A stretch of DNA of 64,000 bases from Pararhizobium sp. IMCC3301 (GCF_030758315.1 NZ_CP132336.1:434001-498000); one strand, 5' to 3'; positions 9,002-18,702 are shown, counted from the first letter of the stretch. A program made the numbers and translations. The notes: generated by a model not told the origin, from the letters alone.

Positions 9002-10609
9002 ATGGACCAATTGGAGGCGGACTATGTCATCATTGGCGCTGGCTCTGCAGGCTGCGTAATTGCCAACCGGCTCAGCGCCGATCCTGCAATAAAAGTTGTT
9101 CTGCTGGAAGCCGGCGGGCGCGACTGGAATCCGTGGATTCATGTACCTGTCGGTTATTTCAAGACCATGCATAATCCCAGTGTGGACTGGTGTTATACCA
9201 CGGAACCCGACCCCGGCCTCAACGGTCGTCGGCTCGACTGGCCACGCGGCAAGGTGCTTGGCGGCTCGTCTTCGCTTAACGGATTACTTTATGTGCGCGG
9301 ACAGGCCGAGGATTACGACCGCTGGCGGCAGATGGGAAATTCCGGCTGGGGATGGGACGATGTGCTGCCACTGTTCAAGCGCGCCGAAAATCAGGAACGT
9401 GGCGAGGATGACTATCACGGCACCGGCGGCCCCTTGAATGTATCGAATATGCGCCTGAAGCGGCCGATTTGTGATGCCTGGGTCGCAGCTGCGCAGAATG
9501 AAGGCTATGTCTACAATGATGATTACAATGGTGCCACCCAGGAAGGCGTCGGCTATTTTCAACTGACCACACGCAACGGCCGGCGTTGCAGTACTGCAGT
9601 GGGCTATCTCAATCCGGTCAAACACCGCAAAAATCTGACAATCATCACCCGCGCCCACGTTCAGCGTCTCGCCATGGAAGGCAAACGTGTGACCGGGGTG
9701 ATCTACAAAAATCGCCACGGCAAGGAGCACACCGTCAACGCGGGCAGCGAGGTGATCGTCTCATCCGGCGCCATCGGCTCGCCGCAATTGCTGATGCTCT
9801 CGGGAATTGGCGAAGCGCAGCAATTGCAGGAAAATGGCATCGATATCGTCGCTGATCTGCCCGGTGTCGGCAAAAACCTGCAGGACCACCTTCAGGCAAG
9901 GCTGGTCTATAAATGCAACGAACCGACCCTCAATGATGAAGTACGCAGCCTGTTTGACCAGGCCCGCATCGGACTGAAATACATTTTGTTCAGAGCTGGC
10001 CCTATGACCATGGCTGCCAGTCTTGCTACCGGTTTTCTGAAAACCCGGGGGGAATTACAAACGCCTGACATCCAGTTTCACATTCAGCCATGGTCTGCCG
10101 ACAGCCCTGGCGAAGGTGTGCATCGGTTTTCGGCGTTTACAATGTCTGTCTGTCAGTTGCGGCCGGAAAGTCGAGGAGAAATACGTCTGAACACAACGGA
10201 CCCATCTGCCTATCCAACCATCCATCCCAATTATCTGGCGACGGAAACTGATCGAAGCACGATCATTGAAGGGGTGAAAATTGCGCAGCGGATTGCCAGG
10301 CAGAAGCCACTTGAAAGCAAGATTGCCAGTTCTCATTCGCCCGGGGACGATGTGGTTTCGGATGAAGACATACTGGAGTGGGTGCGCAACACCGCAACAA
10401 CAATCTACCACCCTGCAGGGACCTGCAAGATGGGATCGGATGATCTGGCGGTGGTGGATGCAAAGTTACGCGTACGCGGCGTTGACGGATTAAGGGTCGC
10501 GGACTGCTCCATCATGCCGGAAATTGTATCCGGCAATACCAATGCGCCGGCCATCATGATCGGCGAAAAAGCAAGTGATTTGATCCTCGAGGACAGGCGC
10601 AGCCACTAG
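9002..10609 (+). CDS. iseJ: GMC-family FAD dehydrogenase, probable isethionate dehydrogenase
   Basis: A 535-aa glucose-methanol-choline oxidoreductase. The dinucleotide-binding motif VIIGAGSAGCVIANRLS is near the N-terminus. Both GMC signatures are present: RGKVLGGSSSLNG followed by YVRG, and SSGAIGSPQLLMLSGIG. The catalytic histidine lies in YHPAGTCKMG and the second active-site residue in NTNAPAIM. The ATG at 9002 is preferred over an upstream one at 8975 because GGGGAGGA lies about 10 nt before it. Followed by xsc and pta, it should oxidise isethionate to sulfoacetaldehyde, as IseJ does in described clusters. A choline or other alcohol dehydrogenase is the alternative. There is no obvious signal peptide. 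Confidence 0.85.
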   Translation: MDQLEADYVIIGAGSAGCVIANRLSADPAIKVVLLEAGGRDWNPWIHVPVGYFKTMHNPSVDWCYTTEPDPGLNGRRLDWPRGKVLGGSSSLNGLLYVRGQAEDYDRWRQMGNSGWGWDDVLPLFKRAENQERGEDDYHGTGGPLNVSNMRLKRPICDAWVAAAQNEGYVYNDDYNGATQEGVGYFQLTTRNGRRCSTAVGYLNPVKHRKNLTIITRAHVQRLAMEGKRVTGVIYKNRHGKEHTVNAGSEVIVSSGAIGSPQLLMLSGIGEAQQLQENGIDIVADLPGVGKNLQDHLQARLVYKCNEPTLNDEVRSLFDQARIGLKYILFRAGPMTMAASLATGFLKTRGELQTPDIQFHIQPWSADSPGEGVHRFSAFTMSVCQLRPESRGEIRLNTTDPSAYPTIHPNYLATETDRSTIIEGVKIAQRIARQKPLESKIASSHSPGDDVVSDEDILEWVRNTATTIYHPAGTCKMGSDDLAVVDAKLRVRGVDGLRVADCSIMPEIVSGNTNAPAIMIGEKASDLILEDRRSH

Positions 10610-10687
10610 CGCTGTAGCGCCCTCGGGAAAAAAAGAGAATGCCACATGGTTTGCATGCGGCTCAGGGATTGGTGAAAGGACACTGCC

Positions 10688-12466
10688 ATGAAAATGACAA
10701 CGGAAGAGGCATTTGTAAAAGTATTGCAGATGCATGGCATAGAACACGCATTCGGCATTATCGGTTCGGCAATGATGCCGATTTCAGATTTGTTTCCCAA
10801 AGCCGGGATTAAATTCTGGGATTGTGCCCATGAAACGAATGCCGGAATGTCGGCTGATGGCTACACTCGGGCCACCGGCAAAATGAGCATGGCGATCGCC
10901 CAGAACGGTCCCGGCATTACCAATTTTGTCACGCCTGTGAAAACCGCCTACTGGAACCACACCCCGTTGCTGCTGGTCACCCCACAGGCGGCGAACAAGA
11001 CCATTGGCCAGGGCGGATTTCAAGAAATCGAGCAGATGAAACTGTTCGAGGACATGGTGTGCTATCAGGAAGAGGTCCGTGATCCCTCACGCGTTGCAGA
11101 AGTTCTCAATCGGGTCATCGAAAAGGCCTGGCGCGGCTCCGGCCCCGCGCAGATCAATGTGCCACGCGACTACTGGACCCAGGTGATCGACATTGAACTG
11201 CCGCAGATCGTGCGCCTTGAGCGCCCTTCCGGCGGTCGTGAAGCCATCCGCCAGGCGGCGAAAATCCTGTCTGAAGCCAAATTCCCCGTCATTCTCAACG
11301 GTGCAGGTGTCATCCTGGCTGATGCTATTCCGGCCTCCGCAGCCCTCGCCGAACGGCTTAGTGCGCCGGTCTGCTGCGGTTATCAGCATAATGACGCTTT
11401 CCCCGGCAGCCATCCTCTGTCAGTCGGACCGTTGGGTTACAACGGCTCCCGAGCGGCAATGGAGCTGATCTCCAAAGCTGACGTTGTATTGGCCCTTGGA
11501 ACCCGGCTCAATCCGTTTTCCACCCTGCCCGGCTATGGTATCGACTATTGGCCAAAGGATGCCAAGATCATTCAGGTCGACATGAATTCCGACCGCATCG
11601 GCCTTACCAAGAAGGTTACTGTCGGAATTCAGGGCGATGCAAAGCTGGTTGCAGAACAATTGCTGGAACAAGTGTCGGAAGATGCTGGAAATCACGGCCG
11701 CAAGCAACGTGAAGCTGAGATCCATCAGGTTAAATCCGCCTGGCTGCAGCAACTCAGTTCAATGGATCATGAAGATGATGATCCGGGCACCAGCTGGAAT
11801 GAGCGCGCCCGCACCCGCCAGCCGGACCGCATGTCGCCACGCATGGCCTGGCGGGCAATCCAGTCCGCTCTGCCGAAAGATGCCATCATTTCCTCGGACA
11901 TCGGCAACAATTGCGCCATCGGCAATGCCTATCCAACCTTTGAAAAAGGCCGGAAGTATCTGGCACCTGGTCTGTTTGGCCCGTGCGGATATGGCTTCCC
12001 CTCCATACTGGGTGCCAAGATCGGCTGCCCGGACGTGCCGGTGGTCGGCTTTGCCGGAGACGGTGCCTTCGGGATTTCCATGAATGAAATGACCGCCTGT
12101 GGCCGCAATGACTGGCCGCCGATCACCATGGTGATTTTCCGCAATTATCAGTGGGGCGCGGAAAAGCGCAATACGACGCTCTGGTATGAAGACAACTTCG
12201 TCGGCACGGAACTCAATCTGGGTGTCGAATACGCGAAAATTGCCGAAGGCTGCGGCCTCAAGGGTGTTCAGGTCACGACCATGGACGAATTGACAGAGGC
12301 TCTGTCGACCGCCGTCAAGGAGCAGATGGAAGACAAAGTCACGACATTCATCGAGGTGATACTGAACCAGGAACTGGGCGAGCCGTTCCGCCGCGATGCG
12401 ATGAAAAAACCGGTTGAAGTGGCAGGCATCGACCCGGCCGACATGCGTCCCCAGCCGGGCGCATAA
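10688..12466 (+). CDS. xsc: Sulfoacetaldehyde acetyltransferase
   Basis: A 592-aa thiamine-diphosphate enzyme (EC 2.3.3.15) that converts sulfoacetaldehyde and phosphate into acetyl phosphate and sulfite, releasing the sulfonate group. The N-terminal domain has HGIEHAFGIIGSAMMPISDL and the conserved Glu in CAHETNAGMSADGYTRATG. The thiamine-binding motif is GDGAFGISMNEM and continues to the Asn of VIFRN. The segment YWNHTPLLLVTPQ and the general layout are those of Xsc rather than of acetolactate synthase. It sits between the GMC dehydrogenase and pta on the same strand. No sulfite exporter or sulfite dehydrogenase is visible nearby. Confidence 0.94.
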   Translation: MKMTTEEAFVKVLQMHGIEHAFGIIGSAMMPISDLFPKAGIKFWDCAHETNAGMSADGYTRATGKMSMAIAQNGPGITNFVTPVKTAYWNHTPLLLVTPQAANKTIGQGGFQEIEQMKLFEDMVCYQEEVRDPSRVAEVLNRVIEKAWRGSGPAQINVPRDYWTQVIDIELPQIVRLERPSGGREAIRQAAKILSEAKFPVILNGAGVILADAIPASAALAERLSAPVCCGYQHNDAFPGSHPLSVGPLGYNGSRAAMELISKADVVLALGTRLNPFSTLPGYGIDYWPKDAKIIQVDMNSDRIGLTKKVTVGIQGDAKLVAEQLLEQVSEDAGNHGRKQREAEIHQVKSAWLQQLSSMDHEDDDPGTSWNERARTRQPDRMSPRMAWRAIQSALPKDAIISSDIGNNCAIGNAYPTFEKGRKYLAPGLFGPCGYGFPSILGAKIGCPDVPVVGFAGDGAFGISMNEMTACGRNDWPPITMVIFRNYQWGAEKRNTTLWYEDNFVGTELNLGVEYAKIAEGCGLKGVQVTTMDELTEALSTAVKEQMEDKVTTFIEVILNQELGEPFRRDAMKKPVEVAGIDPADMRPQPGA

Positions 12467-12575
12467 TCGGTCGCGGCTTAACAGCAGCGGACTAGGGTCA
12501 GCGCATCCGGTAACCGCGATGCGCTGGCCTGGCCGCACCTGCCGCCGCAGCCCTGCCAAAAGGATCGAAAGCCTG

Positions 12576-13574
12576 ATGGAACATCAATTGCAGGCCCTGA
12601 ACAGGGTACCCCGCACAGCACCGCGCCACATTGTGATGGCCGAAGGCGAAGATGGCCGCGTCATTTCCGGGGCCCGTCAGGCAATTGCAGATGGCATTGC
12701 CCGTATTACCCTGATCGGCAACCGCGACAGAATTACAAAAAACCCGGAATTTTCTGCCGAGGCCGGCGACACGCTCCAGATCATTGATCCGGAAAACTCT
12801 GAGCTGACGGCCGGTTTTGCCGAGCGTTTCCACCAGTTGCGGGCGCATAAGGGCATCACCTCCGAACAGGCCATGCGGGCCGTACTCGACCCGCTGGGCT
12901 TTGCTGCCATGATGGTGCGTGAGAAACATGCTGACGGCACCATTGCCGGTGCGCTCGCCACCACTGCCGACACCGTAAGAGCTGCTCTGCAGATCATTGG
13001 CAAAGCTGCTGATGCCGACATAGTCTCCAGCTTTTTCCTGATGGTGCTGGACCGGCCGCATCACAGCAAAAAGGGTATTTTCATTTTTTCCGATGCCGGC
13101 CTGACCATTGAACCGGATGTGCCGCAGCTTGCCTCGATCGCCATTGCCTCGGCGACTTCGTTTCAGCAACTTACCGGTCTGGAGCCTCGCATCGCGATGT
13201 TGAGTTTTTCGACCTCCGGCAGCGCCACACATCACAGGGTTGACCGGGTGGTTGCGGCGACCGCTCTTGTTCAGTCGCTCAGACCTGATCTGAAAATTTC
13301 CGGTGAACTGCAATTCGACGCCGCCTTCGTGCCGGAAGTTGCTGCCTCAAAGGCACCAGGTGCCATCGTGCAGGGCGATGCGAATGTGTTTGTGTTTCCC
13401 AGCCTGGAGGCCGCCAATATCGGATACAAGATTGCTCAACGCATCGGCGGAGCAGAGGCTATTGGCCCGGTTTTGCAGGGTCTCTTGCACCCCGCGAACG
13501 ATCTGTCACGGGGCTGCAATGCCATGGATGTGCGCCATCTGATCGCCGTTACCTGTGCCCAGGTGAAGGATTAG
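12576..13574 (+). CDS. pta: Phosphate acetyltransferase
   Basis: A 332-aa PTA_PTB-domain enzyme (EC 2.3.1.8) that turns acetyl phosphate from Xsc into acetyl-CoA. It is the short single-domain form found beside xsc rather than the long enterobacterial Pta. Motifs include HIVMAEGEDGRVI near the N-terminus, SSFFLMVLDRP, GELQFDAAFVPEVA and the C-terminal PANDLSRGCNAMDV. An open frame extends upstream to 12414 inside xsc, but the ATG at 12576 begins the homologous region and has AAAGGAT about 11 nt before it. It is 109 bp after xsc and probably co-transcribed. Confidence 0.9.
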   Translation: MEHQLQALNRVPRTAPRHIVMAEGEDGRVISGARQAIADGIARITLIGNRDRITKNPEFSAEAGDTLQIIDPENSELTAGFAERFHQLRAHKGITSEQAMRAVLDPLGFAAMMVREKHADGTIAGALATTADTVRAALQIIGKAADADIVSSFFLMVLDRPHHSKKGIFIFSDAGLTIEPDVPQLASIAIASATSFQQLTGLEPRIAMLSFSTSGSATHHRVDRVVAATALVQSLRPDLKISGELQFDAAFVPEVAASKAPGAIVQGDANVFVFPSLEAANIGYKIAQRIGGAEAIGPVLQGLLHPANDLSRGCNAMDVRHLIAVTCAQVKD

Positions 13575-13607
13575 AACTGAGCCAGTATCTGAGGCGCGGT
13601 GCTGTTG

Positions 13608-14114
13608 TCAGACAATCTGACCTGGTGCCGGCATGATCACACAGCCGGAAATTTTCCACATACCATCGGCCTGTTTTTCCAGCAGATAGGATGCCCACCA
13701 CTGGCGGCCAAGCTCGTCCTTGATATAGACGCTCTGCACTGGCACGCTGTCGCGAATGCTGACGCCGTCGAACCGGACCAGACTGCCGCCAACAACAGGA
13801 CGGTGGATTTTTGCCATTCTCCGCAAGAGCGCCTCAGGTGTGCTGTAGACGTTCGTCACGGAATCGGCTGCTGTCAGGAACACCAGATCCGCTTGCAGAT
13901 TGCTGATAGCCCACAAATAGGACTGAACCAGAACCCGCATTTCATTGAGGTCCGACTGGCTGAAATCGCCGACTGTGATGGCCGGCAGCGAGCCTGACAG
14001 TTCGTTGGCGGGTGCGCTGCCGACTGTCAAGACGGGTTCTCTCGCTTCAGATTGCATTGCGGATGTTTCGAACAGGGCCGCAATCAACCCGGCAACAACA
14101 AATGACGTTTTCAT
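13608..14114 (-). CDS. Small secreted DUF4864-like protein
   Basis: A 168-aa protein with a short hydrophobic N-terminus (MKTSFVVAGLIAALFETSA) that resembles a signal peptide. The remainder looks like DUF4864: a helix with Gln and aromatic residues (VQSYLWAISNLQADL), then LLRRMAKIHRPVVGG, and a C-terminal beta segment ending WKISGCVIMPAP. The function of this family is unknown; similar folds are NTF2-like. It is convergent with pta and downstream of the Lrp gene. No link to sulfonate metabolism can be shown. Confidence 0.65.
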   Translation of the reverse strand: MKTSFVVAGLIAALFETSAMQSEAREPVLTVGSAPANELSGSLPAITVGDFSQSDLNEMRVLVQSYLWAISNLQADLVFLTAADSVTNVYSTPEALLRRMAKIHRPVVGGSLVRFDGVSIRDSVPVQSVYIKDELGRQWWASYLLEKQADGMWKISGCVIMPAPGQIV

Positions 14115-14215
14115 CTCGATATCTCCTGTCGATTTGGGCCCCTTTCCTGTTGACGATGTGGGAACTTATCGCACGGATATCATCCAACAGGCTGCTCACA
14201 TCGCATCACATTGCC

Positions 14216-14234
14216 GTTTCGGAACAACCGAAAC
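14216..14234. promoter_or_regulatory. Short perfect hairpin upstream of the DUF4864-like gene
   Basis: GTTTCGG (14216-14222) and CCGAAAC (14228-14234) form a 7-bp stem with a 5-nt loop, in the gap between the DUF4864-like gene and the Lrp gene. No T-run follows on either strand, so it could be an operator or an inefficient terminator of the Lrp gene. The role is unknown. Confidence 0.3.
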
Positions 14235-14296
14235 AGCAATAAATCCGTTAGATTTTGTGTGTAACCAGTTGTTTTGTTGTTGCTTTTTAGTTCGAC

Positions 14297-14755
14297 TTAC
14301 AAACGCACCGGAAATTCCGTTGTGCCTTTGATGGAACGCAGAATGAAGCTTGTATGCATGCTGGACACCCCCGGCAGCTTCGCCAGACAAGTGCGGTGAA
14401 TGCTGTCATAATCTGCCACATCACGCGCGGCAATGCGCAGCAGATAGTCCGCGTCACCCGTTGTCAGATGGCATTCCAGAATATCCTCATAGCGCACCAC
14501 CGCCTGCTCGAAAGCGTCCAGCACCTCCTGGCTTTGAGACGTCAACGCGATCTCGACAAATACCATGATTTTAAGGCCGAGTTTTGCCCGGTTGATCCGG
14601 GCGCAATAGCCTTCAATGACGCCATCGCCCTCAAGCAGTTTGATGCGCCTGTGACAGGCCGAGGTTGACAAACCAATGACGGATGCCAACTCCGCAACTG
14701 GAAGCGAAGAATCCCGCTGAAGGCGCCTCAAAATCCTGCCGTCGGTTTGATCCAT
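14297..14755 (-). CDS. Lrp/AsnC-family regulator of alanine dehydrogenase
   Basis: A 152-aa Lrp/AsnC protein. The N-terminal helix-turn-helix (MDQTDGRILRRLQRDSSLPV, then SVIGLSTSACHRRIKLLEGD within about residues 1-50) is followed by the RAM/AsnC ligand domain (about 65-145; VECHLTTGDADYLL-like ECHLTTGDADYLLRI). It is divergent from ald with 168 bp between, the usual arrangement for regulators that activate alanine dehydrogenase in response to alanine. Symmetric Lrp-like sites are in the gap. Confidence 0.92.
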   Translation of the reverse strand: MDQTDGRILRRLQRDSSLPVAELASVIGLSTSACHRRIKLLEGDGVIEGYCARINRAKLGLKIMVFVEIALTSQSQEVLDAFEQAVVRYEDILECHLTTGDADYLLRIAARDVADYDSIHRTCLAKLPGVSSMHTSFILRSIKGTTEFPVRL

Positions 14756-14779
14756 GATTTTTAATCCGATGAAAATTCA

Positions 14780-14822
14780 ATTATTTCGAATAATACATCA
14801 CACACACCTGAAATTTCCAGGT
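14780..14822. promoter_or_regulatory. Candidate Lrp-binding sites in the divergent lrp-ald promoter
   Basis: Two dyads are visible: ATTATT-TCG-AATAAT (14780-14794), a 15-bp AT-rich palindrome of the size of an Lrp box, and ACCTG-AAATTTC-CAGGT (14806-14822). Both lie between the divergent start codons. Binding is inferred from position and symmetry. Confidence 0.5.
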
Positions 14823-14923
14823 TTTTCGCAAAAACTCCCGGCGTAATTGTGAGATAGTGGCTTTACATAGATGCTGACCTAGGGTCGCATCATCAGCCAA
14901 TCTGCATCTCGGGGGAGAAAACA

Positions 14924-16039
14924 ATGCGCGTCGGCACACCAAGGGAAATCAAGAATCACGAATATCGCGTCGGGCTGACACCGGAAAGTGTCACCGAACT
15001 GGTCGACAACGGCCATCAGGTTCTGGTCGAAACCGAAGCCGGAAGCGGCATCGGCGCTACGGACCAGGACTATATCGATGCCGGTGCCAGGATTGTCGGT
15101 TCAGCCGCGGAAATCTTTGCCGAATGCGATATGGTGGTGAAGGTCAAGGAACCGCAGGCTGCCGAGCGCGCCCAGTTGCGCCAGGGCCAGATCCTTTACA
15201 CCTACCTGCATCTGGCACCCGATCCCGACCAGACCAGCGATCTGATAAAGTCAGGAGCCGTCTGCATCGCCTATGAAACGGTGACGGATCGCTCTGGTGG
15301 ATTGCCGCTGTTGAAACCCATGAGCCAGGTTGCCGGACGCATGTCGATACAGGCCGGAGCCACGGCTCTTGAAAAGGCCCATGGCGGCTGTGGCATTCTG
15401 CTTGGCGGCGTCCCCGGCGTTGCACCGGCCAATGTGCTCATCATCGGCGGCGGCGTTGTCGGCTATAATGCAGCTCAAATGGCGGTGGGTCTGGGTGCCG
15501 ATGTCACCGTTCTGGATCGCAGCCCGGAAGCTCTGGAGCGGCTTGATGCGCATTTCGGCTCTCGCGCCAAAACGCTTTATTCAAACCGCGCCAACCTGGC
15601 CAACAGTGTTGCCGAAGCTGATCTGGTCATCGGTGCCGTTCTGGTTCCCGGCGCAGCGGCGCCCAAGCTCGTCTCCCGCGAAATGCTTGGCACCATGAAG
15701 AATGGTGCGGTTCTGGTCGATGTGGCCATCGATCAGGGCGGCTGCTTTGAGACTTCAAAGGCGACCACACATGCCGACCCGACTTATGTGGTAGATGGCA
15801 TTGTGCATTATTGCGTCGCCAACATGCCCGGCGGCGTTGCAAAAACCTCGACCTACGCTCTTAACAACACCACTCTGCCCCATGCCGTGCGCATTGCCAA
15901 TCTGGGCTGGAAGGCCGCGCTTGCCAAAGACCCGCATCTGCGAAACGGCCTGAATGTCTGCGAAGGCAAGGTCACATGCGAGCCAGTCGCACAATCGCTT
16001 GGCTACGACTATGTGCCAGCGGAAACTCTGTTGAACTGA
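14924..16039 (+). CDS. ald: Alanine dehydrogenase
   Basis: A 371-aa NAD-dependent L-alanine dehydrogenase (EC 1.4.1.1), full length. The AlaDH/PNT N-terminal signature [17 protein letters not shown] is followed by the substrate residues Lys74 in VKVKEPQ and His95 in YLHLAPD. The Rossmann motif is [20 protein letters not shown]. It releases ammonium from alanine and regenerates pyruvate, which would recycle the amino acceptor of the aminotransferase at the left edge; this pairing is standard in taurine catabolism. A GGGGGAG ribosome site precedes the ATG, and an Lrp regulator is divergent. Confidence 0.95.
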   Translation: MRVGTPREIKNHEYRVGLTPESVTELVDNGHQVLVETEAGSGIGATDQDYIDAGARIVGSAAEIFAECDMVVKVKEPQAAERAQLRQGQILYTYLHLAPDPDQTSDLIKSGAVCIAYETVTDRSGGLPLLKPMSQVAGRMSIQAGATALEKAHGGCGILLGGVPGVAPANVLIIGGGVVGYNAAQMAVGLGADVTVLDRSPEALERLDAHFGSRAKTLYSNRANLANSVAEADLVIGAVLVPGAAAPKLVSREMLGTMKNGAVLVDVAIDQGGCFETSKATTHADPTYVVDGIVHYCVANMPGGVAKTSTYALNNTTLPHAVRIANLGWKAALAKDPHLRNGLNVCEGKVTCEPVAQSLGYDYVPAETLLN

Positions 16040-16191
16040 AAATCGTCACGCGGCAAGACAGAGCGTCGTCATCCTGCCTGATGACAGGGTGCGCCGTTCA
16101 GTCACAATCGCTTGCATATGGATGATGCAGAGTTCAAAGTCTGGCACCCTGCCCGCCTTTGAAGGGCTATTTGCCAGCGAGTTTCCGATCA

Positions 16192-17079
16192 ATGAACAAT
16201 CCTGACTGGTCACACATCATTTCCGCGACCGGTCGGAAATTTGTGAAGATGCAGGGACTGCACAACCACTTCGTCATCGTTGACGGCCGAGACCTTCCCT
16301 ACAAGCCGACGATCAATGAGACAATCCAGATTTGCGATGTGAGCACCGGCGTTGGCGGTGATCAGCTTCTGGTCATTGAACCGCCCACGGCCAAAGGCGC
16401 TGCCAGTGGCGCCTACGCCTTTATGCGCATCATCAACATTGATGGACGGGACGCGGAAGCATGCGGCAACGCCACGAGATGTTTCGGATGGCTGATGCTG
16501 GAAGAGACCGGTCGTGACGAAATTGTGTTGGAAACAATTGTTGGACCGTTGCGCTGCTGGCGCAAGGGAGACAAGCAGGTAAGCGTTGAAATGGGAAGGA
16601 TTTCAACGCGATGGGACTTAATTCCCCTGGCAAAAGAGGTGGATACACTTCGGGTTCCGCTGACCAGCGGACCCTTGAAAAACGGCGTCGCTCTCAACAT
16701 TGGCAATCCGCACATTGTCTTCTTCGTCGATGATCTTGATGCATTGAATGTCCCGGAACTTGCGGGCCCTATTCAAAATGATGACCTCTTCCCGCAAAAG
16801 GTAAATGTTGGCGTTGCACAGAAAATGAGCAATACTCACCTTCGGCTGTCTGTGTTTGAGCGTCCGGGCCTTCTCACAAAGGCCTGTGGTTCGGGGGCAT
16901 GCGTTGCGACACGTGCTGCACAGCTTTTGGGTCTGACGGATAAAAAAGAAGTTAAGGTAGAAATGTTAGCCGGATCGGTTAATGTAACCCTTGAAGAAGA
17001 CAGCAACGCGATCTTGACAGGGTCCGTCGAGTTTTGTTTCAGTGGCCGCCTTACCGGTCGGGAGGGACGTGCCGTATGA
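16192..17079 (+). CDS. Diaminopimelate epimerase-like (DapF) protein coupled to an amino-acid ABC transporter
   Basis: A 295-aa protein of the DapF fold, which racemises an alpha carbon with two cysteines. The first active-site motif is ACGNATRC and the second [10 protein letters not shown], so both catalytic cysteines are present. The usual FNADGSE stretch reads INIDGRDAE here, an unusual variant. A TTG 33 bp upstream is possible, but the ATG at 16192 begins just before the conserved region. Its stop overlaps the start of the transporter ATPase by ATGA, which means translational coupling. A housekeeping dapF would not normally sit here, so a catabolic epimerase acting on an imported D- or L-amino acid is more likely than lysine biosynthesis. 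That is inference. Confidence 0.75.
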   Translation: MNNPDWSHIISATGRKFVKMQGLHNHFVIVDGRDLPYKPTINETIQICDVSTGVGGDQLLVIEPPTAKGAASGAYAFMRIINIDGRDAEACGNATRCFGWLMLEETGRDEIVLETIVGPLRCWRKGDKQVSVEMGRISTRWDLIPLAKEVDTLRVPLTSGPLKNGVALNIGNPHIVFFVDDLDALNVPELAGPIQNDDLFPQKVNVGVAQKMSNTHLRLSVFERPGLLTKACGSGACVATRAAQLLGLTDKKEVKVEMLAGSVNVTLEEDSNAILTGSVEFCFSGRLTGREGRAV

Positions 17080-17828
17080 ACGATCCGATGATTGTGATCG
17101 ACAAGGTCTGCAAGACCTACTATCTCAAATCCCGCCCGGAACCCGTTCGCGCATTAGACAATGTAACCAACCACATAGACCGGGGCGAGGTTGTGGTCGT
17201 CATTGGTCCCTCTGGCTCCGGCAAGTCGACGCTGCTGCGTTCAATCAATCGTCTGAACCAGATCGATAGCGGCACGATTACAGTTGATGGTGTAAACGTC
17301 ACAGACAAGAAAACCAACATCAACGCCTTGCGTGCCGAGGTTGGCATGGTGTTCCAGCACTTCAATTTGTTCCAGCACAAAACGGCAATGGAGAACATTG
17401 TCATGCCGCAGATTATTGTGGCGAAACGCAGCCGAAAGGAAGCAGAAGAAATTGCAAATGACCTGCTTGAAAAAGTGGGCATTCCAGAGAGTGGCAACTC
17501 TTATCCTACCATGCTGTCTGGCGGCCAGCAGCAACGTGTCGCAATTGCGCGCTCCCTGGCCATGAAACCGAAAGTCATGCTGTTTGATGAAGCCACCTCG
17601 GCTCTTGACCCTGAAACGGTCGGGGGTGTTCTGGAATTGATGCGCGGCCTTGCTGCTGACGGCATGACCATGGCCGTGGTCACCCATGAAATGGGGTTTG
17701 CTCGGGAGGCGGCGGATCGTATGATCTTTATGGATGCCGGAGCAATTGTTGAAGAGAACACGCCAGACAGTTTCTTCGACAACCCGCAAACCGACCGTGC
17801 GCAGGATTTCCTGCGGCAAATTCTATAA
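17076..17828 (+). CDS. Polar amino-acid ABC transporter ATP-binding protein (GlnQ type)
   Basis: A 250-aa ATPase of the GlnQ/HisP subfamily. Walker [10 protein letters not shown], the Q-loop in [17 protein letters not shown], the signature [19 protein letters not shown] and Walker [15 protein letters not shown] are intact. The start at 17076 overlaps the DapF-like stop codon; a longer open frame from 17034 lies inside that gene and is rejected. It is followed by the binding protein and two permeases, making a complete importer. Confidence 0.92.
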   Translation: MNDPMIVIDKVCKTYYLKSRPEPVRALDNVTNHIDRGEVVVVIGPSGSGKSTLLRSINRLNQIDSGTITVDGVNVTDKKTNINALRAEVGMVFQHFNLFQHKTAMENIVMPQIIVAKRSRKEAEEIANDLLEKVGIPESGNSYPTMLSGGQQQRVAIARSLAMKPKVMLFDEATSALDPETVGGVLELMRGLAADGMTMAVVTHEMGFAREAADRMIFMDAGAIVEENTPDSFFDNPQTDRAQDFLRQIL

Positions 17829-17871
17829 CTGCAAAATAAACTGTCTATCAACCAAGTGGAGAACGTTAGAA

Positions 17872-18669
17872 ATGAAACTGACAACACTCATCACAACCAC
17901 GCTCAGTGCAGCCTTGCTCGCACTGTCAGGAACCGCTTCCTGGGCCGAAAGCACGATGGAAAAGATCGTGCGCACCGGTGAGATTACCATCGCCGTGCAA
18001 ACCCAGGGACCACCCGTAAGCTTCGTTGACAAGAATGGCGAGCGCACAGGTTTCGCCATTGAAATTGCTCAGATGTTTGCTGACGATATGGAAGTGAAGC
18101 TGATCATTCAGGATTATGACTGGAAAGGTCTGATCCCTGCTCTGTCGTCCGGCAAAGCGGATTTCATTGCGGCTGACATGACACCAACAGCCAAGCGCCA
18201 CATGCAGATCGTGTTCACGGAGCCTGTCTTCTTCTCCGAAACCATTGCCTTTGCATTGCAGGGTTCCGGTTACAACACGTGGCAGGAATTGAATTCTGCG
18301 GACGTGTCGGTTGGCGCCACGCAGGCATCGTCCTGGGCAGAGACAGCCCGCAAGGTGCTGCCTAAGGCGGAATTGAAGGAATTTGCTGGCGGGACAGCGC
18401 AGGTGGTTCAGGCTGTCGTGTCTGGCCGCGCAAAAGCAGGCCTTTCAGACAAGGGAACCATCGCCGGCTTCAAAAGCTCGATTGATGAGATCAAGGTTCT
18501 CGATGGCGTTCTTGCTCAGGAACCGCTCGGATTTGCGACACGCCCGGATTCAATGCACCTGCTGCTGGCGCTCAACAACTACATGCGTCTGATCCGTGCC
18601 GATGGCCGTCTGGATGAGAAACTGGAATACTGGTGGAACTCCACGGCCTGGGAAGCTGACCACAAATAA
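17872..18669 (+). CDS. Amino-acid ABC transporter substrate-binding protein
   Basis: A 265-aa family-3 (SBP_bac_3) periplasmic binding protein. The signal peptide runs from MKLTTLITTTLSAALLAL to about ASWAES (residue 25). Typical features are GEITIAVQTQGPPVSFV, GFAIEIAQMFADDM and GLIPALSSGKADFIAADMTPT, where the family binds the amino and carboxyl groups of the ligand. The ATG at 17872 is chosen because it begins the signal peptide; an open frame from 17734 overlaps the ATPase gene. The ligand cannot be read from sequence. A strong hairpin follows the stop codon. Confidence 0.9.
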   Translation: MKLTTLITTTLSAALLALSGTASWAESTMEKIVRTGEITIAVQTQGPPVSFVDKNGERTGFAIEIAQMFADDMEVKLIIQDYDWKGLIPALSSGKADFIAADMTPTAKRHMQIVFTEPVFFSETIAFALQGSGYNTWQELNSADVSVGATQASSWAETARKVLPKAELKEFAGGTAQVVQAVVSGRAKAGLSDKGTIAGFKSSIDEIKVLDGVLAQEPLGFATRPDSMHLLLALNNYMRLIRADGRLDEKLEYWWNSTAWEADHK

Positions 18670-18677
18670 GAACTGCT

Positions 18678-18702
18678 CCGGGGCGCCACATCGGCGCCCC
18701 GG
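18678..18702 (+). terminator. Strong hairpin after the binding-protein gene (attenuating terminator)
   Basis: CCGGGGCGCC (18678-18687) pairs perfectly with GGCGCCCCGG (18693-18702) around a 5-nt loop and is followed by TTTGCTTT. It sits 8 bp after the binding-protein stop and before the permease genes. It most likely lets some transcripts end here and raises binding protein relative to permeases. Confidence 0.7.

Noticed and set aside
11759-12559. 266-aa open frame antisense to the end of xsc
   Set aside because: Overlaps catalytic coding sequence of xsc; low-complexity His/Arg-rich translation typical of a shadow frame.
13607-13621. GTCAGA-CAA-TCTGAC hairpin at the end of pta
   Set aside because: It overlaps the stop of the convergent DUF4864-like gene, is short and has no T-run, so a terminator cannot be supported.
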